This document shows positions 53,101 to 60,684 of a DNA stretch of 64,000 nt, piece after piece. The first letter of the stretch is position 1. Each line of letters starts with the position of its first letter. Source of the DNA: Nematopogon swammerdamellus (lineage: Eukaryota > Arthropoda > Insecta > Lepidoptera > Adelidae). The notes under the pieces were generated by a model. It searched no databases. It was not told where the DNA came from and saw nothing but the letters and a program-made list of their open reading frames with translations. Both the position numbers and the translations under genes were made by a program. The stretch spans positions 5,055,816-5,119,815 of the forward strand of contig OX336337.1 of the NCBI GenBank assembly GCA_946902875.1. The letters run 5' to 3'.

Positions 53101-56100
53101 GCACCACTAGGGTATGGAATTTGTCTACACACACATACGACATCTCACCTTTGACAACATCGGCAATGTACCCAGCGCCCTGCGGTGTGACGTCGCACGA
53201 TGAGAGGTCCAATGTCAGGATATTGGATCGACATCTCACCTTGACAACATCGGCAATGTACCCAGCGCCCTGCGGTGTGACGTCGCACGATGAGAGGTCC
53301 AAGGTCAGTATATTGGATCGACATCTCACCTTGACAACATCGGCAATGTACCCAGCGCCCTGCGGTGTAACGTCGCACGATGAGAGGTCCAAAGTCAGGA
53401 TATTGGATCGACATCTACCTTGACAACATCGGCAATGTTGTATCCTCCTTGCTCGCAATGTACCTACCCAGCGCCCTGCGGTGTGACGTCGCACGATGAG
53501 AGGTCCATAAGGTCAGGATATTGGATCGACATCTCACCTTGACAACATCGGCAATGTACCCAGCGCCCTGCGGTGTGACGTCGCACGATGAGAGGTCCAA
53601 GGTCAGGATATTGGGCAGAGCTCGCAGGCCATTGCAGATGGCCAGACATCCCGCGTCTCCGATGTAGCAGCGTGGCAGGTACAGGTGTTGTAGGGAGTTG
53701 TTCCCGTGAATTGCCTGCGGTAATGATGATGCTTTGAAACGTGACATAAAATGTGATAAAAGGATATATAAAAAACTTTTAAGATGTCGTTCACAATAAA
53801 AATAAAATAACATTTTTAGAAAATGCCACTACGAATAACTAAAAAAATAACAAGGAAAGTTGATCGAGAATACTGCCGTTGGCCTTCCTGTCTATTCCAA
53901 TATTTCTACACACACAACTATAGCCTTTTAGATTAACTTTTCTTGTTATTTTCTTAGTTTTTCGTAGTCGGGTTAATACAAATTTTATCTTATATTTTCG
54001 GTAGTTCAGTGGTGCGGTCGATCGACTGTCGGTCGTGTCGTGATCATAAGCACACCTGGGTGCGGTCAGTACTTGGATGGGTGACCGCTCGACTGTTGGA
54101 GGCTGACCGTGGTTCGGATTCCAAGTAAAACTGAAGGTGCCTTCCCTTCTTACCTTAGTTAGATGCTAGACTTCGTGCCTCCCGCCCGGGTTGGTATCTA
54201 CCACCGCACTGAATGAAAGGTCGGTTTTAAAACCGCTATGTAAATACTTCGTGTTATGTTTTTCGCCCAGTTTAGGGTAGCCGGCACGACCGAAGGGAAG
54301 CACTGACACGGCACCTACCTACAACTACAACAAGGTGTGATGGGCTGACATCACGGATGTAGCCAACCGTGTCAGGTATCATATTTTTTTTTTAAATAAA
54401 GTTTCTCGATGTTTTACAATATGGCGCCTGACGGCCGCCATTTTGAATTATTCAAAAACAAATGTAGCCTATCGAGACGAAACAATGCCTCATGTTAAAG
54501 GCTCGTATGTATACACACTGCCAAAATGATAACCCTCCTTTTGGCTTCGCAGTAGTCGGGTAAAACGGGCATTTTTCTTCAGAGATCTCAACTTTATAAA
54601 TCAACAAATATAACAAAATTGCTGGTAGGTATACCTACCTATGGAATAGCTAAATACCTAACTTCCTGCTTAGATTCATGATGTCAGATATAGACACCAC
54701 ATATTTAAATATAGGTATTACTAAATGTTTGTATATTACATTATCCGGCTGATAAGGTTTCGTCTCTGAGTATTTTTTATTGCTTCCGAACTGGGTGGCT
54801 GTGCCTGAGGTCGAAGCCTCAGGGGCAGCCAATTACATCCCCGAGGAGGTGCCAATCCGGCTTGAAGGTGGACTAATGTCGCTGGGGAAAGGCTTATTAA
54901 CCCGCGATTTGAACATCCAATGATTGTATAGGATTCCCGGAAGCCCGTTCCACACCTTTGCAGTGCGACACCAGAACGATTTAGTTAGATAATCGTGCAG
55001 TTCGAAGAACTCTTCTGTCCACTACTTACAAAAAAAAATGAACTTTAAATAAAAACTGAAAAGAAAAAAAACAAGTCCAGTAGTCTAGAACTCTGTTAAG
55101 TAATATTGAATAACTACACCATTGAAATAGTTTCATGATCGATACACACATATAATAAAACAAATAATAAACTCTAATGCGGAACATAGCGACTTTAACA
55201 GTCGGGACCCATTATTGGGAAAATGTCAATGGGCCCCGACTGTTAAAGTCGCTATGTTCCGCATTAGAGTTTATTATTTGTTTTATTATATGTGTGTATC
55301 GATCATGAAACTATTTCAATGGTGTAGTTATTCAATATTACTTAACAGAGTTCTAGACTACTGGACTTGTTTTTTTTCTTTTCAGTTTTTATTTAAAGTT
55401 CATTTTTTACGCAGTCGGGTTTTTTTATTTTTTAAATAAACTTTTTTTATTTTACACTTTTTAGTTAGGATATAAGACCGTAAATTTCGTAATCTTGTCA
55501 TTTCATTGAGAAAGTTAATATCGTGGTGATTATTAAGTAGCTTTCGGTGGTCTAAACTACTGATAATTTTATTGATTATTATTAATGATTGTCACGTGGT
55601 ATCGAGACACGATTTGTTTTCTTTATTTTTGAAAATTACCAAAATCTCAGCCTTGAACCCTTATAACTTTTTCGTTTATGATTGTATCAGCACGAAATAA
55701 AATTTATTGGATTTTATAATGTATCCTTATTCTAGAAAAAAAATCATTTGATGAAGTTAATACAATGAATAGAGATGAAATGAAATGAAGTGAAGTGAAA
55801 TGAAATGAAATGAAATGAAATGAAATGAAATGGAATGAAATGAAATGAAATGAAATGAAATGAAATGAAATGAATTGATTTATCTCATCCAGTACCTACA
55901 CATACAGTAGATACAATAAAAACACAATACGCACAAGACAAATTGGACCTGACACAGCCTTTGTCCCTCACCACCGAGTCCAGGGGCCAGTGAGAGGGAC
56001 GCTGATTTTAAGTCAGGCCCAAGTACACAACACAAATAATATTCTAATATACCCTAACACAAACATATTCATAACAACCAGAGAAAAAGGAGAAGAAGAA

Positions 56101-58644
56101 GTCTTAAAGTTACAGTACACAAAACACTATAACAAACACAACAATCCATCCGTCCGTCTGTCGGTCCGCACGTCATAATAATACATTTTGGAGGCATAGG
56201 GCCTTGATTTTATAGCAATAACATTTTTAACTGTTGGTCAAATATAAATTTCCTCAATTTACATTTGAATGTATTACAATTAGTAATCTCTCTGAGAGGA
56301 GGCCTCAGCCTCAGGAGGTTCCAACACCGAGTTGCCGCATATTTGAAGGAACCTTCAAATGCGGCGCCTCTGTGCCTAGGAGCTTCCAGCGGTTTACCCA
56401 CAGATCTCGTGCCGTAGCAGTGCGAATCTCCCAACCAGGTGAGTTTATCGTACAGTGTTTTGGGCTGTTTTTTTTAAATCACAGCTTGAACTAGGCACGA
56501 GAAGTGTAGGCGCCTGCGGTTGCGCATATTCAGCGTCCTCAGTTTATTTAAAATGGGTGTAATGCGAGCACGTCTCTTAGGCCGCTCGCAATACCTCACA
56601 CACGAGTTCTGGACCGCTGAATATGCTTGGCCGTCCTCTCGGGGATGCAAGGACCGAAAACCACGTCGCAGTAATTAAAGTTGGACAGAACGAGTGATTC
56701 AGCCAACTGTCTCCGAACCTCCACACTGACACAGTTCCGAAATTTGTACAGACTTTTAAATTTTCCATATGACCTGCGAATTAGTTGCTCCACGTGGGCT
56801 TCAAATTTCAGCCCGCCGTCAATCAACACGCCGAGATCCCTGGACGATGTCGCGATGGGTATGGAAACGTTGTTTAACTTGAAACATGGACTGAATTGCA
56901 TCATTTTACTGATCGCGTGCTTGGTCCCCAGCACAATTATTACGGTTTTATTCGGGTTCAGGCCCAAGCCGCACTGCTCTGCTCTGAATAGGACTTATGA
57001 CCTCCGAAAGTCCCGAGAACGAGTAAAAATATGACAGAATCTTAGTTTCTTAATTCATTAAAAAAAAGACTGACAGCATTTTCTTTTAAAAAGTTCGCTA
57101 GTTTACGCCCTTTCCAACGGTATACCAAATGTCATACAAATAATTCACTATGTGGTCAAAATTAGGGACATAGACCAGAATAGAACGACAACACGGGCAC
57201 TTTGTAACAGGACCACTTACTTATCGGTGGTCGCTTCCCGTACTGAGAGCGTTTTCCGGAGCATTTTCAAATTTAGAACATGTACCGGTCGCGCGAGCAC
57301 TCTAATTTTGATCACATAGTGAATGATTTGTATAAAATGTGGTATACCTTTGGAAAGGGCGTAAACTAGCAAACTTTTTAAAGAAAACGACGCTCTCAAT
57401 TGGTGTTGTTTTTTTTTTAATGAATTAAGAAATTAAGATTCTGTCATCTTTTTACTCGTTCTCGGAACTTTGGGAGGTCATAAGTCCTTTTCATGGTATT
57501 AACTTCATCAAATATTTTTTTTACTAAAACAAGGATACATAGTAAAATTCAATAAATTTTATTTTGTGCTGATACAAACACGAACAAACAAGTTACAAGG
57601 GTTTAAAGCTGGGATTTTGGTAAGTTTCAAAAATAAAGAAAAAAAAAATCGTATCTCGATACCACGTGGCACCTGACAAAAGGTATGTTAGGTCAAAACG
57701 TTGCAAATGACCCCACTTACCTACAAAAAAAATTTGTCGGCCGATATGCCGAGCATCCTGTATAATAAGAACTTTATCACAGTTCTATTATTATAAGAGT
57801 GAGAATGGCTGCTAACCAACTTTAAATCGTTATAGATCCTAAATGGTCATTCGAAATGAAAAATGATAACAGAAACCTAGAGATCATTTTCAAATACCTA
57901 TTCAACGATACCCCACTTAACATAGATAGTCAACTTTAATTTTTTTCTTTTTCACAATATGGCACCTAGTTGTCGCCATATTGAATTTTGATTACTGTCA
58001 TGTCTTTAGTGACACTCGCAAGATTAAGGCAAATCGATTGACGTAAGAATCATCAAAATCGGCCCACGCGTTTGGTCTCTAGTGTGCCACAAAGGAACAA
58101 ACATACATACATACATACATAGGCTGATAAACACATTACCCTCCTTTGCGTCGCGCAGTCGGGTAAAAAGGGGTGTTCCGCGAGAGTATGGCGGGTTTGG
58201 CGTATAAGGCGAACAGAGAATAAGGGGTAAGGAAAGCAAGTTCGTCAGAGCAGCAGCCATAGTATTACTACCGCTAAAACAGGCTCAATGACCCAACGAT
58301 TCGTCTGTGCGTTAGAGGTTGAAGGTCCTTTGTACTACTAACTTTGTAAGGTACTTTGCACTTGACGAGAGCTAAGATAAGTATAGATCTATACCTAAGT
58401 AGGGCCTTTATTTCCTTCGAGGATACGTCAAACTCGGAGTATCAATAAGCACTTACGTCAACCAGAGGGTTCAGATAGGGCACACGAAGCGGCAATCCTT
58501 CGAGTAGCAACGACGACAGCAGAGTCGTAGCGGACAGGCATTGAGCGACGGCTTCTATCAGATTGCTCAGCATAAACTTGGTCAGGATGACAGCTCGCTT
58601 GTTCACCGTCTTCGCCAGCCGTTCGCAGTCAATGTTCTCCAAAA
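41008..58644 (-). CDS. CEP78: CEP78 homologue, 5'-incomplete (twelve candidate exons)
   Basis: CEP78 is a centriolar leucine-rich-repeat protein that regulates ciliogenesis and centriole-linked ubiquitin signalling. Exons in transcript order: 58457-58644, 53538-53714, 52449-52623, 51231-51412, 49534-49598, 45797-45886, 44623-44771, 44505-44558, 43759-43912, 42707-42914, 42120-42230, 41008-41160. All phases agree, giving about 567 residues. Recognition rests on NNSLQHLYLPRCYIGDAGCL, RYRLPQLDSMSGLRRITL, GDRGAAVLIDVLADDLWIK and ALDMQWCGLTEASA, matching vertebrate CEP78 repeats in order, then YNWLNVNGING and a coiled coil (EQVEELSEQLAEEMAHRRQL). The family's first ~110 residues are absent and presumably lie beyond 64000. 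Introns are long and full of elements. Borders of 45797-45886 and 44505-44558 are the least certain. Confidence 0.9.
41224..41425 (+). mobile_element. SINE-A body, 5'-truncated
   Basis: ACCACCGCACTGAATGAAAG, GAAGGGAAGCACTGACACGG, GTGCCAGTTTCCATAAAAAA. Lies in the last CEP78 intron. Confidence 0.85.
41570..42099. mobile_element. hAT-like element with 8-bp target duplication
   Basis: Perfect 13-bp ends TAGGGCTGCCATC and GATGGCAGCCCTA, flanked on both sides by GGAAAGAG (41562-41569 and 42100-42107). An 8-bp duplication is the hAT hallmark. No transposase. A piggyBac-like fragment homologous to 28400-28620 is nested at 41730-41985. Confidence 0.85.
42120..42230 (-). CDS. CEP78: CEP78 exon
   Basis: 37 codons, phase 0 on both sides: IQGMIEKQMGDTKEQHCNRL through AKIKLSD. 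Donor GTGGGT; the hAT-like element begins 19 bp into the intron. Confidence 0.75.
42415..42680 (+). repeat. Dispersed repeat of the GGCCAAGTGCGA type
   Basis: ACCGGCCAAGTGCGAGTCGG, TTCTTGTATGGGGACTTTTT, a (GACA)n run and TACGGAAACCTAAAAATA. It ends about 30 bp from the next CEP78 exon. Confidence 0.8.
42707..42914 (-). CDS. CEP78: CEP78 exon
   Basis: 69 codons plus one base: ECNKEPVEPQGSHKDQPEIV through EHKQEKQLKL. Acceptor CAATTTCAG, donor GTGAGC. Confidence 0.78.
43218..43558. mobile_element. Foldback element, ~155-bp arms
   Basis: Arms contain GTACCATGATCATCGTTCTA / TAGAACGATGATCATCGTAC and GTAAGTACTTAGAGCG / CGCTCTAAGTACTTAT; the loop is about 30 bp and A-rich. Non-coding, in a CEP78 intron. 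Confidence 0.85.
43759..43912 (-). CDS. CEP78: CEP78 exon
   Basis: Phase 1 in, phase 2 out. Encodes SERSCETSERSDPHSSCSGS and TLAYIQQAFQDIYSFIKNNQ, corresponding to the FQKFHAFLDLL-type helix of CEP78. Donor GTGAGA. Confidence 0.82.
43992..44190. repeat. ~101-bp tandem duplication
   Basis: Two nearly identical units with AAACAGTAGAGCATAGTCGA, GATCGCGGCCACCATTTAAC and CTATCGTCACTAACAAATTA. They differ by a base or two. Confidence 0.9.
44367..44436. repeat. Short foldback hairpin
   Basis: GAATGTTAAAATCCCCAAGT and its inverse ACTTGGGGATTTTAACATTT surround a short loop with CCCCCATTATTG. Confidence 0.85.
44505..44558 (-). CDS. CEP78: CEP78 candidate 54-bp exon
   Basis: Acceptor CTAGCCTTCAG and donor GTCTAA. 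The phase dictated by both neighbours gives EHRPAEGASYLRGSLLA, while another phase gives the coiled-coil-like GNIDRLREQVTFVDRCSQ. The exon is symmetric, so either inclusion or skipping keeps the frame. Confidence 0.5.
44623..44771 (-). CDS. CEP78: CEP78 coiled-coil exon
   Basis: Acceptor ACCTATCAG, donor GTGAAC. Encodes EQVEELSEQLAEEMAHRRQL, EELNLQLVRQMRELKQEHAQ and WASEPSSSG; the heptad pattern is clear. Confidence 0.8.
45155..45370 (-). pseudogene. RTE-type retrotransposon C-terminal fragment
   Basis: NPALHWRPWTGKRSVGRSHA, RWGDAIKCVGGKQWFRTA and ENWRGVC are the C-terminal pol signature of RTE elements, here with frame damage. Same family as 29930-30118. Confidence 0.8.
45797..45886 (-). 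CDS. CEP78: CEP78 exon, 3' border uncertain
   Basis: Acceptor TGTATTTTCAG; encodes SVTIEAKDEFRRSKSNGRYI and SKTFGTKKER. Ending at AG|GTACAT fits the phase of the next exon; the frame stays open further, so the true donor may lie downstream. Confidence 0.6.
45920..46170 (+). mobile_element. ACCCGACTACGG-type element with (TATG)n
   Basis: Starts TTTTTACCCGACTACGGCGA, has (TATG)n at 45968-46000, then AAGTACTGGGCCGATTTGAA and CAAAAATGGCGGACGC. Related elements: 58020-58170 (reverse) and 62385-62700. Confidence 0.7.
46300..46400. other. Short GC-rich block
   Basis: CGCACCGCGCCGCGCCCC followed by GCGACGACACGCGACGACG; simple CG-rich sequence within a CEP78 intron, function unknown. Confidence 0.3.
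46560..46975 (+). mobile_element. 8690-type core fused to a SINE-A copy
   Basis: ACCGTGTGGGGTCGGTACTT and GTAAAAGTCGACTAAGGGAT are followed directly by GTCAGCCTCGGCAGCTTAAT, a shortened 5S-like segment (TTATTGGATGGATGACCGCC) and a full SINE-A body ending CCATAAAAAAAA. Confidence 0.85.
47010..48030 (+). pseudogene. Decayed jockey-type non-LTR retrotransposon
   Basis: Broken plus-strand frames give TTKIQVCAISAKRAAFTPAP, FCDHLGVLRVEFSHDLNFRR, CSHLWDGSVKYQLAPLDSIQ and RRTVRIVGDSQMSRDLKPLQ, the segment after the catalytic motif of jockey/CR1 elements. The end has GTCCATGGGCATCGCTAGAC and a short A-rich tail. Several stops; dead. Confidence 0.85.
48365..48675 (+). mobile_element. SINE-A body with alternative head
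   Basis: ACCGTGTGGGGTCGGTACTT and CTCTCCCCGTGTATGTCGTA replace the tRNA/5S head and lead straight into ACTAGGTGGTAGGGTTTAAC and the SINE-A body, ending GATTCCATAAAAAAAATC. Confidence 0.85.
48749..49492. mobile_element. Large foldback element (~289-bp arms)
   Basis: Left arm starts AACTAAAACCCGACTACGTA, right arm ends TACGTAGTCGGGTTTTAGTT. Arms pair nearly perfectly as far as CGTTCAACAAGACAAGTG / CACTTGTCTTGTTAAACG, leaving a loop of about 166 bp (49038-49203) that carries no clear gene. The right end is about 40 bp from a CEP78 exon. Confidence 0.92.
49534..49598 (-). CDS. CEP78: CEP78 exon
   Basis: 65 bp, phase 0 in and 2 out: YNWLNVNGINGTSTDKRAHR, the short linker following the last leucine-rich repeat. 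Acceptor ATATTTCAG, donor GTAAGT. Confidence 0.78.
49640..50022 (+). mobile_element. SINE-A, full-length
   Basis: Head with TCAGTGGTGCGGTCGGTCGA, TTAAGCAACCCTGAGCGCGG, TCAGTAATTGGATGGGTGAC (5S-like), GCGTGGTTCGGATTCCACG (box-B-like), then core and tail ending GTTACCATAAAAAAAAAA. Confidence 0.9.
50150..50300. mobile_element. 8690-family fragment
   Basis: GACGAGATGCCGTGCTAAAG and TTGGCACGTTCCTTCCACCG match the 14470 copy. Confidence 0.55.
50536..50780 (-). mobile_element. SINE-B, reverse, headless
   Basis: TTTTTTATGTTATCCGGTAT through CTGGCTATACTGGACTAGAG to CTACAATTTGAGCCTACCAC. Confidence 0.85.
50782..51180 (+). repeat. Dispersed repeat of the GGCCAAGTGCGA type, long copy
   Basis: ACCGGCTAAGTGCGAGTCGA, GGTTTCTTTTATGGGAACCC, ATCGGCCATAATAACAACAT, a (GACA)n run and CGGATACGGAACCCTAAAAG. 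It ends about 50 bp from a CEP78 exon. Confidence 0.85.
51231..51412 (-). CDS. CEP78: CEP78 leucine-rich-repeat exon
   Basis: Encodes ALDMQWCGLTEASASAACEV, LDMRHNADISSESLSNI and RTLLRDNDRRYCSQQ. Phase 1 in, 0 out. Matches the ALDLQQCGLTNEGA repeat of vertebrate CEP78. Confidence 0.93.
51700..51910 (+). pseudogene. Jockey-type 3' end remnant
   Basis: PPKYSLEFFKRGVKRLLSGR is the C-terminal signature of the same elements, followed by ATGTCCGTGGGCATCGCTAG and the CATGTCGCGCTATCCATAAA tail. Confidence 0.75.
52000..52330 (+). mobile_element. SINE-A body with alternative head (copy 2)
   Basis: CATGTGGGGCCGGTACTTTA, CTCTCCCCGTGTATGTAGTA and GGTGGTAGGGTTTAACCCGC, then a complete SINE-A body. About 95 bp of direct repeat flanks it (51899-51992 and 52349-52442). 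Confidence 0.85.
52449..52623 (-). CDS. CEP78: CEP78 leucine-rich-repeat exon
   Basis: Encodes YQKIHRYSENWKHTLRYRLP, QLDSMSGLRRITLCGNTALG and DRGAAVLIDVLADDLWIK. Acceptor GTTTTCAG, donor GTTGAC, phase 0 in and 1 out. The best-conserved exon of the gene. Confidence 0.95.
52800..53137. other. CEP78 intron
   Basis: Contains a short dispersed piece (CAAATTCAAGCGTAGTGTAC, also at 3480) and no exon. Confidence 0.4.
53138..53537 (-). repeat. Tandem partial copies of a CEP78 exon with splice donor
   Basis: Four extra copies of a 90-bp unit follow the real exon 53538-53714 on its downstream side. Each has ATCCAATATCCTGACCTTGG-type starts, the CATCGTGCGACGTCACACCG segment and the donor AAGGTGAGATGTCG (one copy reads AAGGTAGATGTCG). 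Repeat spacing is 90 bp; one copy is enlarged to 118 bp by an insertion. The unit is 30 codons, so most copies could be read through in frame as VRCRSNILTLDLSSCDVTPQ and GAGYIADVVK. Confidence 0.9.
53538..53714 (-). CDS. CEP78: CEP78 leucine-rich-repeat exon
   Basis: 59 codons, phase 0 both sides: AIHGNNSLQHLYLPRCYIGD, AGCLAICNGLRALPNILTLD and LSSCDVTPQGAGYIADVVK. Donor GTGAGA. The end of this exon is the source of the tandem copies to its left. Confidence 0.93.
53825..53985. mobile_element. Small foldback element (TAGTCGGGT family)
   Basis: CTACGAATAACTAAAAAAAT and the inverse near TTATTTTCTTAGTTTTTCGT then AGTCGGGT; inner arms AACAAGGAAAGTT / AACTTTTCTTGTT. Confidence 0.7.
54003..54396 (+). 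mobile_element. SINE-A, full-length
   Basis: TTCAGTGGTGCGGTCGATCG, then TAAGCACACCTGGGTGCGGT and CAGTACTTGGATGGGTGACC (5S-like), ACCGTGGTTCGGATTCCAAG (B-box-like), the body, and a T-rich 3' end. The B-box region and core are intact. Confidence 0.9.
54460..55027. other. CEP78 intron, element remnants
   Basis: 54460-54565 is the end of an ACCCGACTRCG-type element (GCAGTAGTCGGGTAAAAC). Between 54780 and 54990 a minus-strand frame resembles nothing known; TGGGGAAAGGCTTATTAACC and CGATTTGAACATCCAATGAT look like non-LTR 3' sequence. Confidence 0.4.
55031..55409. mobile_element. Near-perfect foldback (~180-bp arms, 20-bp loop)
   Basis: Left arm ends AGCGACTTTAACAGTCGGGA; right arm begins CCCCGACTGTTAAAGTCGCT. 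Arms pair almost without mismatch out to AAAATGAACTTTAAATAAAA / TTTTATTTAAAGTTCATTTT. The flank reads ACGCAGTCGGGT, as in related elements. Confidence 0.93.
55440..55770. repeat. Inverted relative of the 57390 repeat
   Basis: CACGTGGTATCGAGACACGA, ATTACCAAAATCTCAG and ATCAGCACGAAATAAAATTT are the reverse complement of sequence at 57540-57665. Confidence 0.65.
55778..55875. repeat. (GAAAT)n microsatellite
   Basis: About 19 units of the pentamer with a few GAAGT or GGAAT variants. Confidence 0.95.
56200..57000 (-). pseudogene. Non-LTR retrotransposon RT C-terminal region
   Basis: Minus strand: GLNPNKTVIIVLGTKHAISK, NVSIPIATSSRDLGVLIDGG, then LVLSNFNYCDVVFGPCIPER; after a frame break, CYGTRSVGKPLEAPRHRGAA and KYAATRCWNLLRLRPPLREI then FKCKLRKFIF. 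This is the part after the catalytic motif in CR1/jockey-class elements, in order. Broken, not functional. Confidence 0.85.
57090..57775. repeat. Dispersed repeat shared with 14780, 24105 and 55600
   Basis: Two inverted TAGTTTACGCCCTTTCCAAC / GAAAGGGCGTAAACTAGCAA blocks, then TTGGGAGGTCATAAGTCCTT, CACGTGGCACCTGACAAAAG and CGAGCATCCTGTATAATAAG. Confidence 0.65.
58020..58172 (-). mobile_element. ACCCGACTGCGC-type element, reverse
   Basis: Reverse strand starts TTTTTACCCGACTGCGCGAC, has (ATGT)n at 58098-58118, then ACCAAACGCGTGGGCCGATT. Confidence 0.7.
58457..58644 (-). CDS. CEP78: CEP78 exon (most 5' in window)
   Basis: Acceptor AAACTTGTCAG, donor GTAAGT. Encodes LENIDCERLAKTVNKRAVIL, TKFMLSNLIEAVAQCLSATT and LLSSLLLEGLPLRVPYLNPL then VD, corresponding to the [23 protein letters not shown] region of CEP78. 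Phase 1 in, 0 out. Confidence 0.85.
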
Positions 58645-58835
58645 CTGACAAGTTTTAGATAAACGGATCATTATCTGAAATTGGTCCCTTTACAACCTTC
58701 TGACCGAAGACTGTTAGGGCTCGAGCAGACGATAGATTCAACTAACTGTTGAGTCATAATAAAAAAAACTTCAAAAATACATGCAAAATTACGAGGGTGG
58801 ACACACGACGCAAACTCAACCGTTTAGTTGGTATA

Positions 58836-59038
58836 TAGAGTGTTTTCATTTTACGAAGGCACGAAGGAAGGGTATGAGGTAGGAAGTGGTGTGAGACCGC
58901 GCGGACGCGGAGACGTGTGTGTAGAATGTGTGTACCGACCGGGCACCGAGTTCGTTCTCTACTGAGCTCCGCGCGGTCGTCTCTCGCACCACTTCCTACC
59001 TCGTACCCCTCGTGCATTCGTAAAATGAAAACACTCTA
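58836..59038. mobile_element. MITE with TIRs (copy 2)
   Basis: TAGAGTGTTTTCATTTTACG and its inverse; same family as 1471-1708, with a somewhat shorter centre. Confidence 0.85.
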
Positions 59039-59345
59039 CCGACTCTCCACGACTCAATTAAAAAGTTGGTACTACTAAAAAAGTTGTACACAGCGCTTAC
59101 AGCGGCCAACTTTTTAGTCGGCCGCCGACTTTTTAGTCAACCGCCAACCTACACTGACACTGCACTATGCAGAGCGAACGACTGAACAAAACAGTTGGGT
59201 TGGAGAGAAATCGGCCGTCATGCCCAACTCAACTAAACTATTTAGTTGGTCATACAATCGGTCGTGTAGCCGAGCCCTTCCTGTAACACTCATATTTGCA
59301 CAAATGATTTGGTCTAATTTTGGAGGTAACTTTACTTTTTTTATT

Positions 59346-59735
59346 TTTTTTTATGGAAACTGACTCGGTTGGCTACATCACCTACAACGTCCGTGATGTC
59401 AGCCCATAACACCGGGTGAACTAGGTGCCATGTCAGTGCTTCCCCCTTTGATCGTGCCGGCTACACTGAACTGGTCGGAAAACACAAACTATTTAACATA
59501 GCCGTTTCGATCGACGTTTCATTCAGTGCGGTGGTACCAACCCGGGCGGGTTAAACCCTACCACCAAGTAACATTAGGAGGGAAGGGACCTACCGTTTTA
59601 CGAGGAATCCGAACCTCGGTCAGCCTCCAACGGTCAGCGGTCACCCATTCAAGTACTGACCGCACCCAGCGTTGCTTAACATTCAATAGCGACAGTTGAC
59701 TGTCTGCACCACTGAGCTATCGAGGCTGACATAGG
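59346..59735 (-). mobile_element. SINE-A, best full-length copy
   Basis: On the reverse strand: ATGTCAGCCTCGATAGCTCA, GTGGTGCAGACAGTCAACTG, then TTAAGCAACGCTGGGTGCGG and TCAGTACTTGAATGGGTGAC (5S-rRNA-like), ACCGAGGTTCGGATTCCTCG (B-box-like), core TTACTTGGTGGTAGGG and GGTTGGTACCACCGCACTGA, tail GTCAGTTTCCATAAAAAAAA. Box A, 5S-like segment and box B are all readable. Confidence 0.92.
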
Positions 59736-59739
59736 TAGA

Positions 59740-60680
59740 TTCTTTCTACCACTGATAAAGTAACTGATGAGCCTTTTTCATATAAGTATGACGACTGAAA
59801 AAACATGTCACCGAACAATCAGCTTATAAGCTGCGAGTTCACAATGACTGTTGTTACCTCGATATGGGTCACCTTATCGTCTTATGTCAGAAAATACGCG
59901 AGTGAGGAACGCTAGCGCATTCATAGCATGAGGTGGCTTTAATGCGGCCCTTATTGAATGTATTTGCGATGTCAACTGCATGTGAAGGAATGCACACTTG
60001 TTTACATAGGTACCTACAGGTAACATGTTTCATCTTGCTTTGCCTCTTCTAGTTTCCAGTGCAGTGTTTTCTACTATTGTCTACCTTTACGAGGCATCAT
60101 GTTAGGTCTTGATGTCTATCCGGAACAACTCACACGTTTACTCACGCAAATACCAGCTCGATATCAACCAATCAGAAACTGTTAGGTAACGCACCCGACG
60201 ACACCGCCATTATTGGTTGAAATCGGGGAGATTTTGTGTGTTACCTAGTGTGCGAGTTGTTCCCGGTTGGCTCCTGGATAGACGTTATAGTTACGCGAAA
60301 TGAGTAAGTATAAAATAGTCGCAGTAGTAAAATTTCAGGTTCAATTGTGGGGAAGTGTAACACTAACAATGCAGTTGATGGGCTTTTGGTAAAGTAAGGA
60401 AGTACGGAGACAAGATCAAGATACCTTGCAGTATGCTTGAATGTATACCTAGTACATTCCGTACACATACCTACCTACGATGATAATTTAACCCTGAACA
60501 CACAACTGTTTCATTAAGCAAACTAGAATCCGGAACTCCAATACAGACCCGGAACCATAATGTAGTTACCTGTAAATAAATATAAGATCATTCTAAGATA
60601 AGATAAAATAAAAGCGTGGGTGTAAAAGTAAACAAGTCTAGGTAGGTACCTACAACTGGTGTAAGAAGTAGGTATTGTGT
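59740..60680. other. Non-coding, upstream CEP78 intron
   Basis: Presumed intron, because the 5' exons of CEP78 are not found. No exon with CEP78 similarity, no clear element. GGTAGGTACCTAC words recur. Confidence 0.35.
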
Positions 60681-60684
60681 GACT

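Noticed and set aside
53121..53423. 100-codon plus-strand repeat protein
   Set aside because: Antisense of the duplicated CEP78 exon copies.
56681..57034. 117-codon plus-strand frame
   Set aside because: Antisense of the non-LTR retrotransposon fragment at 56200-57000.
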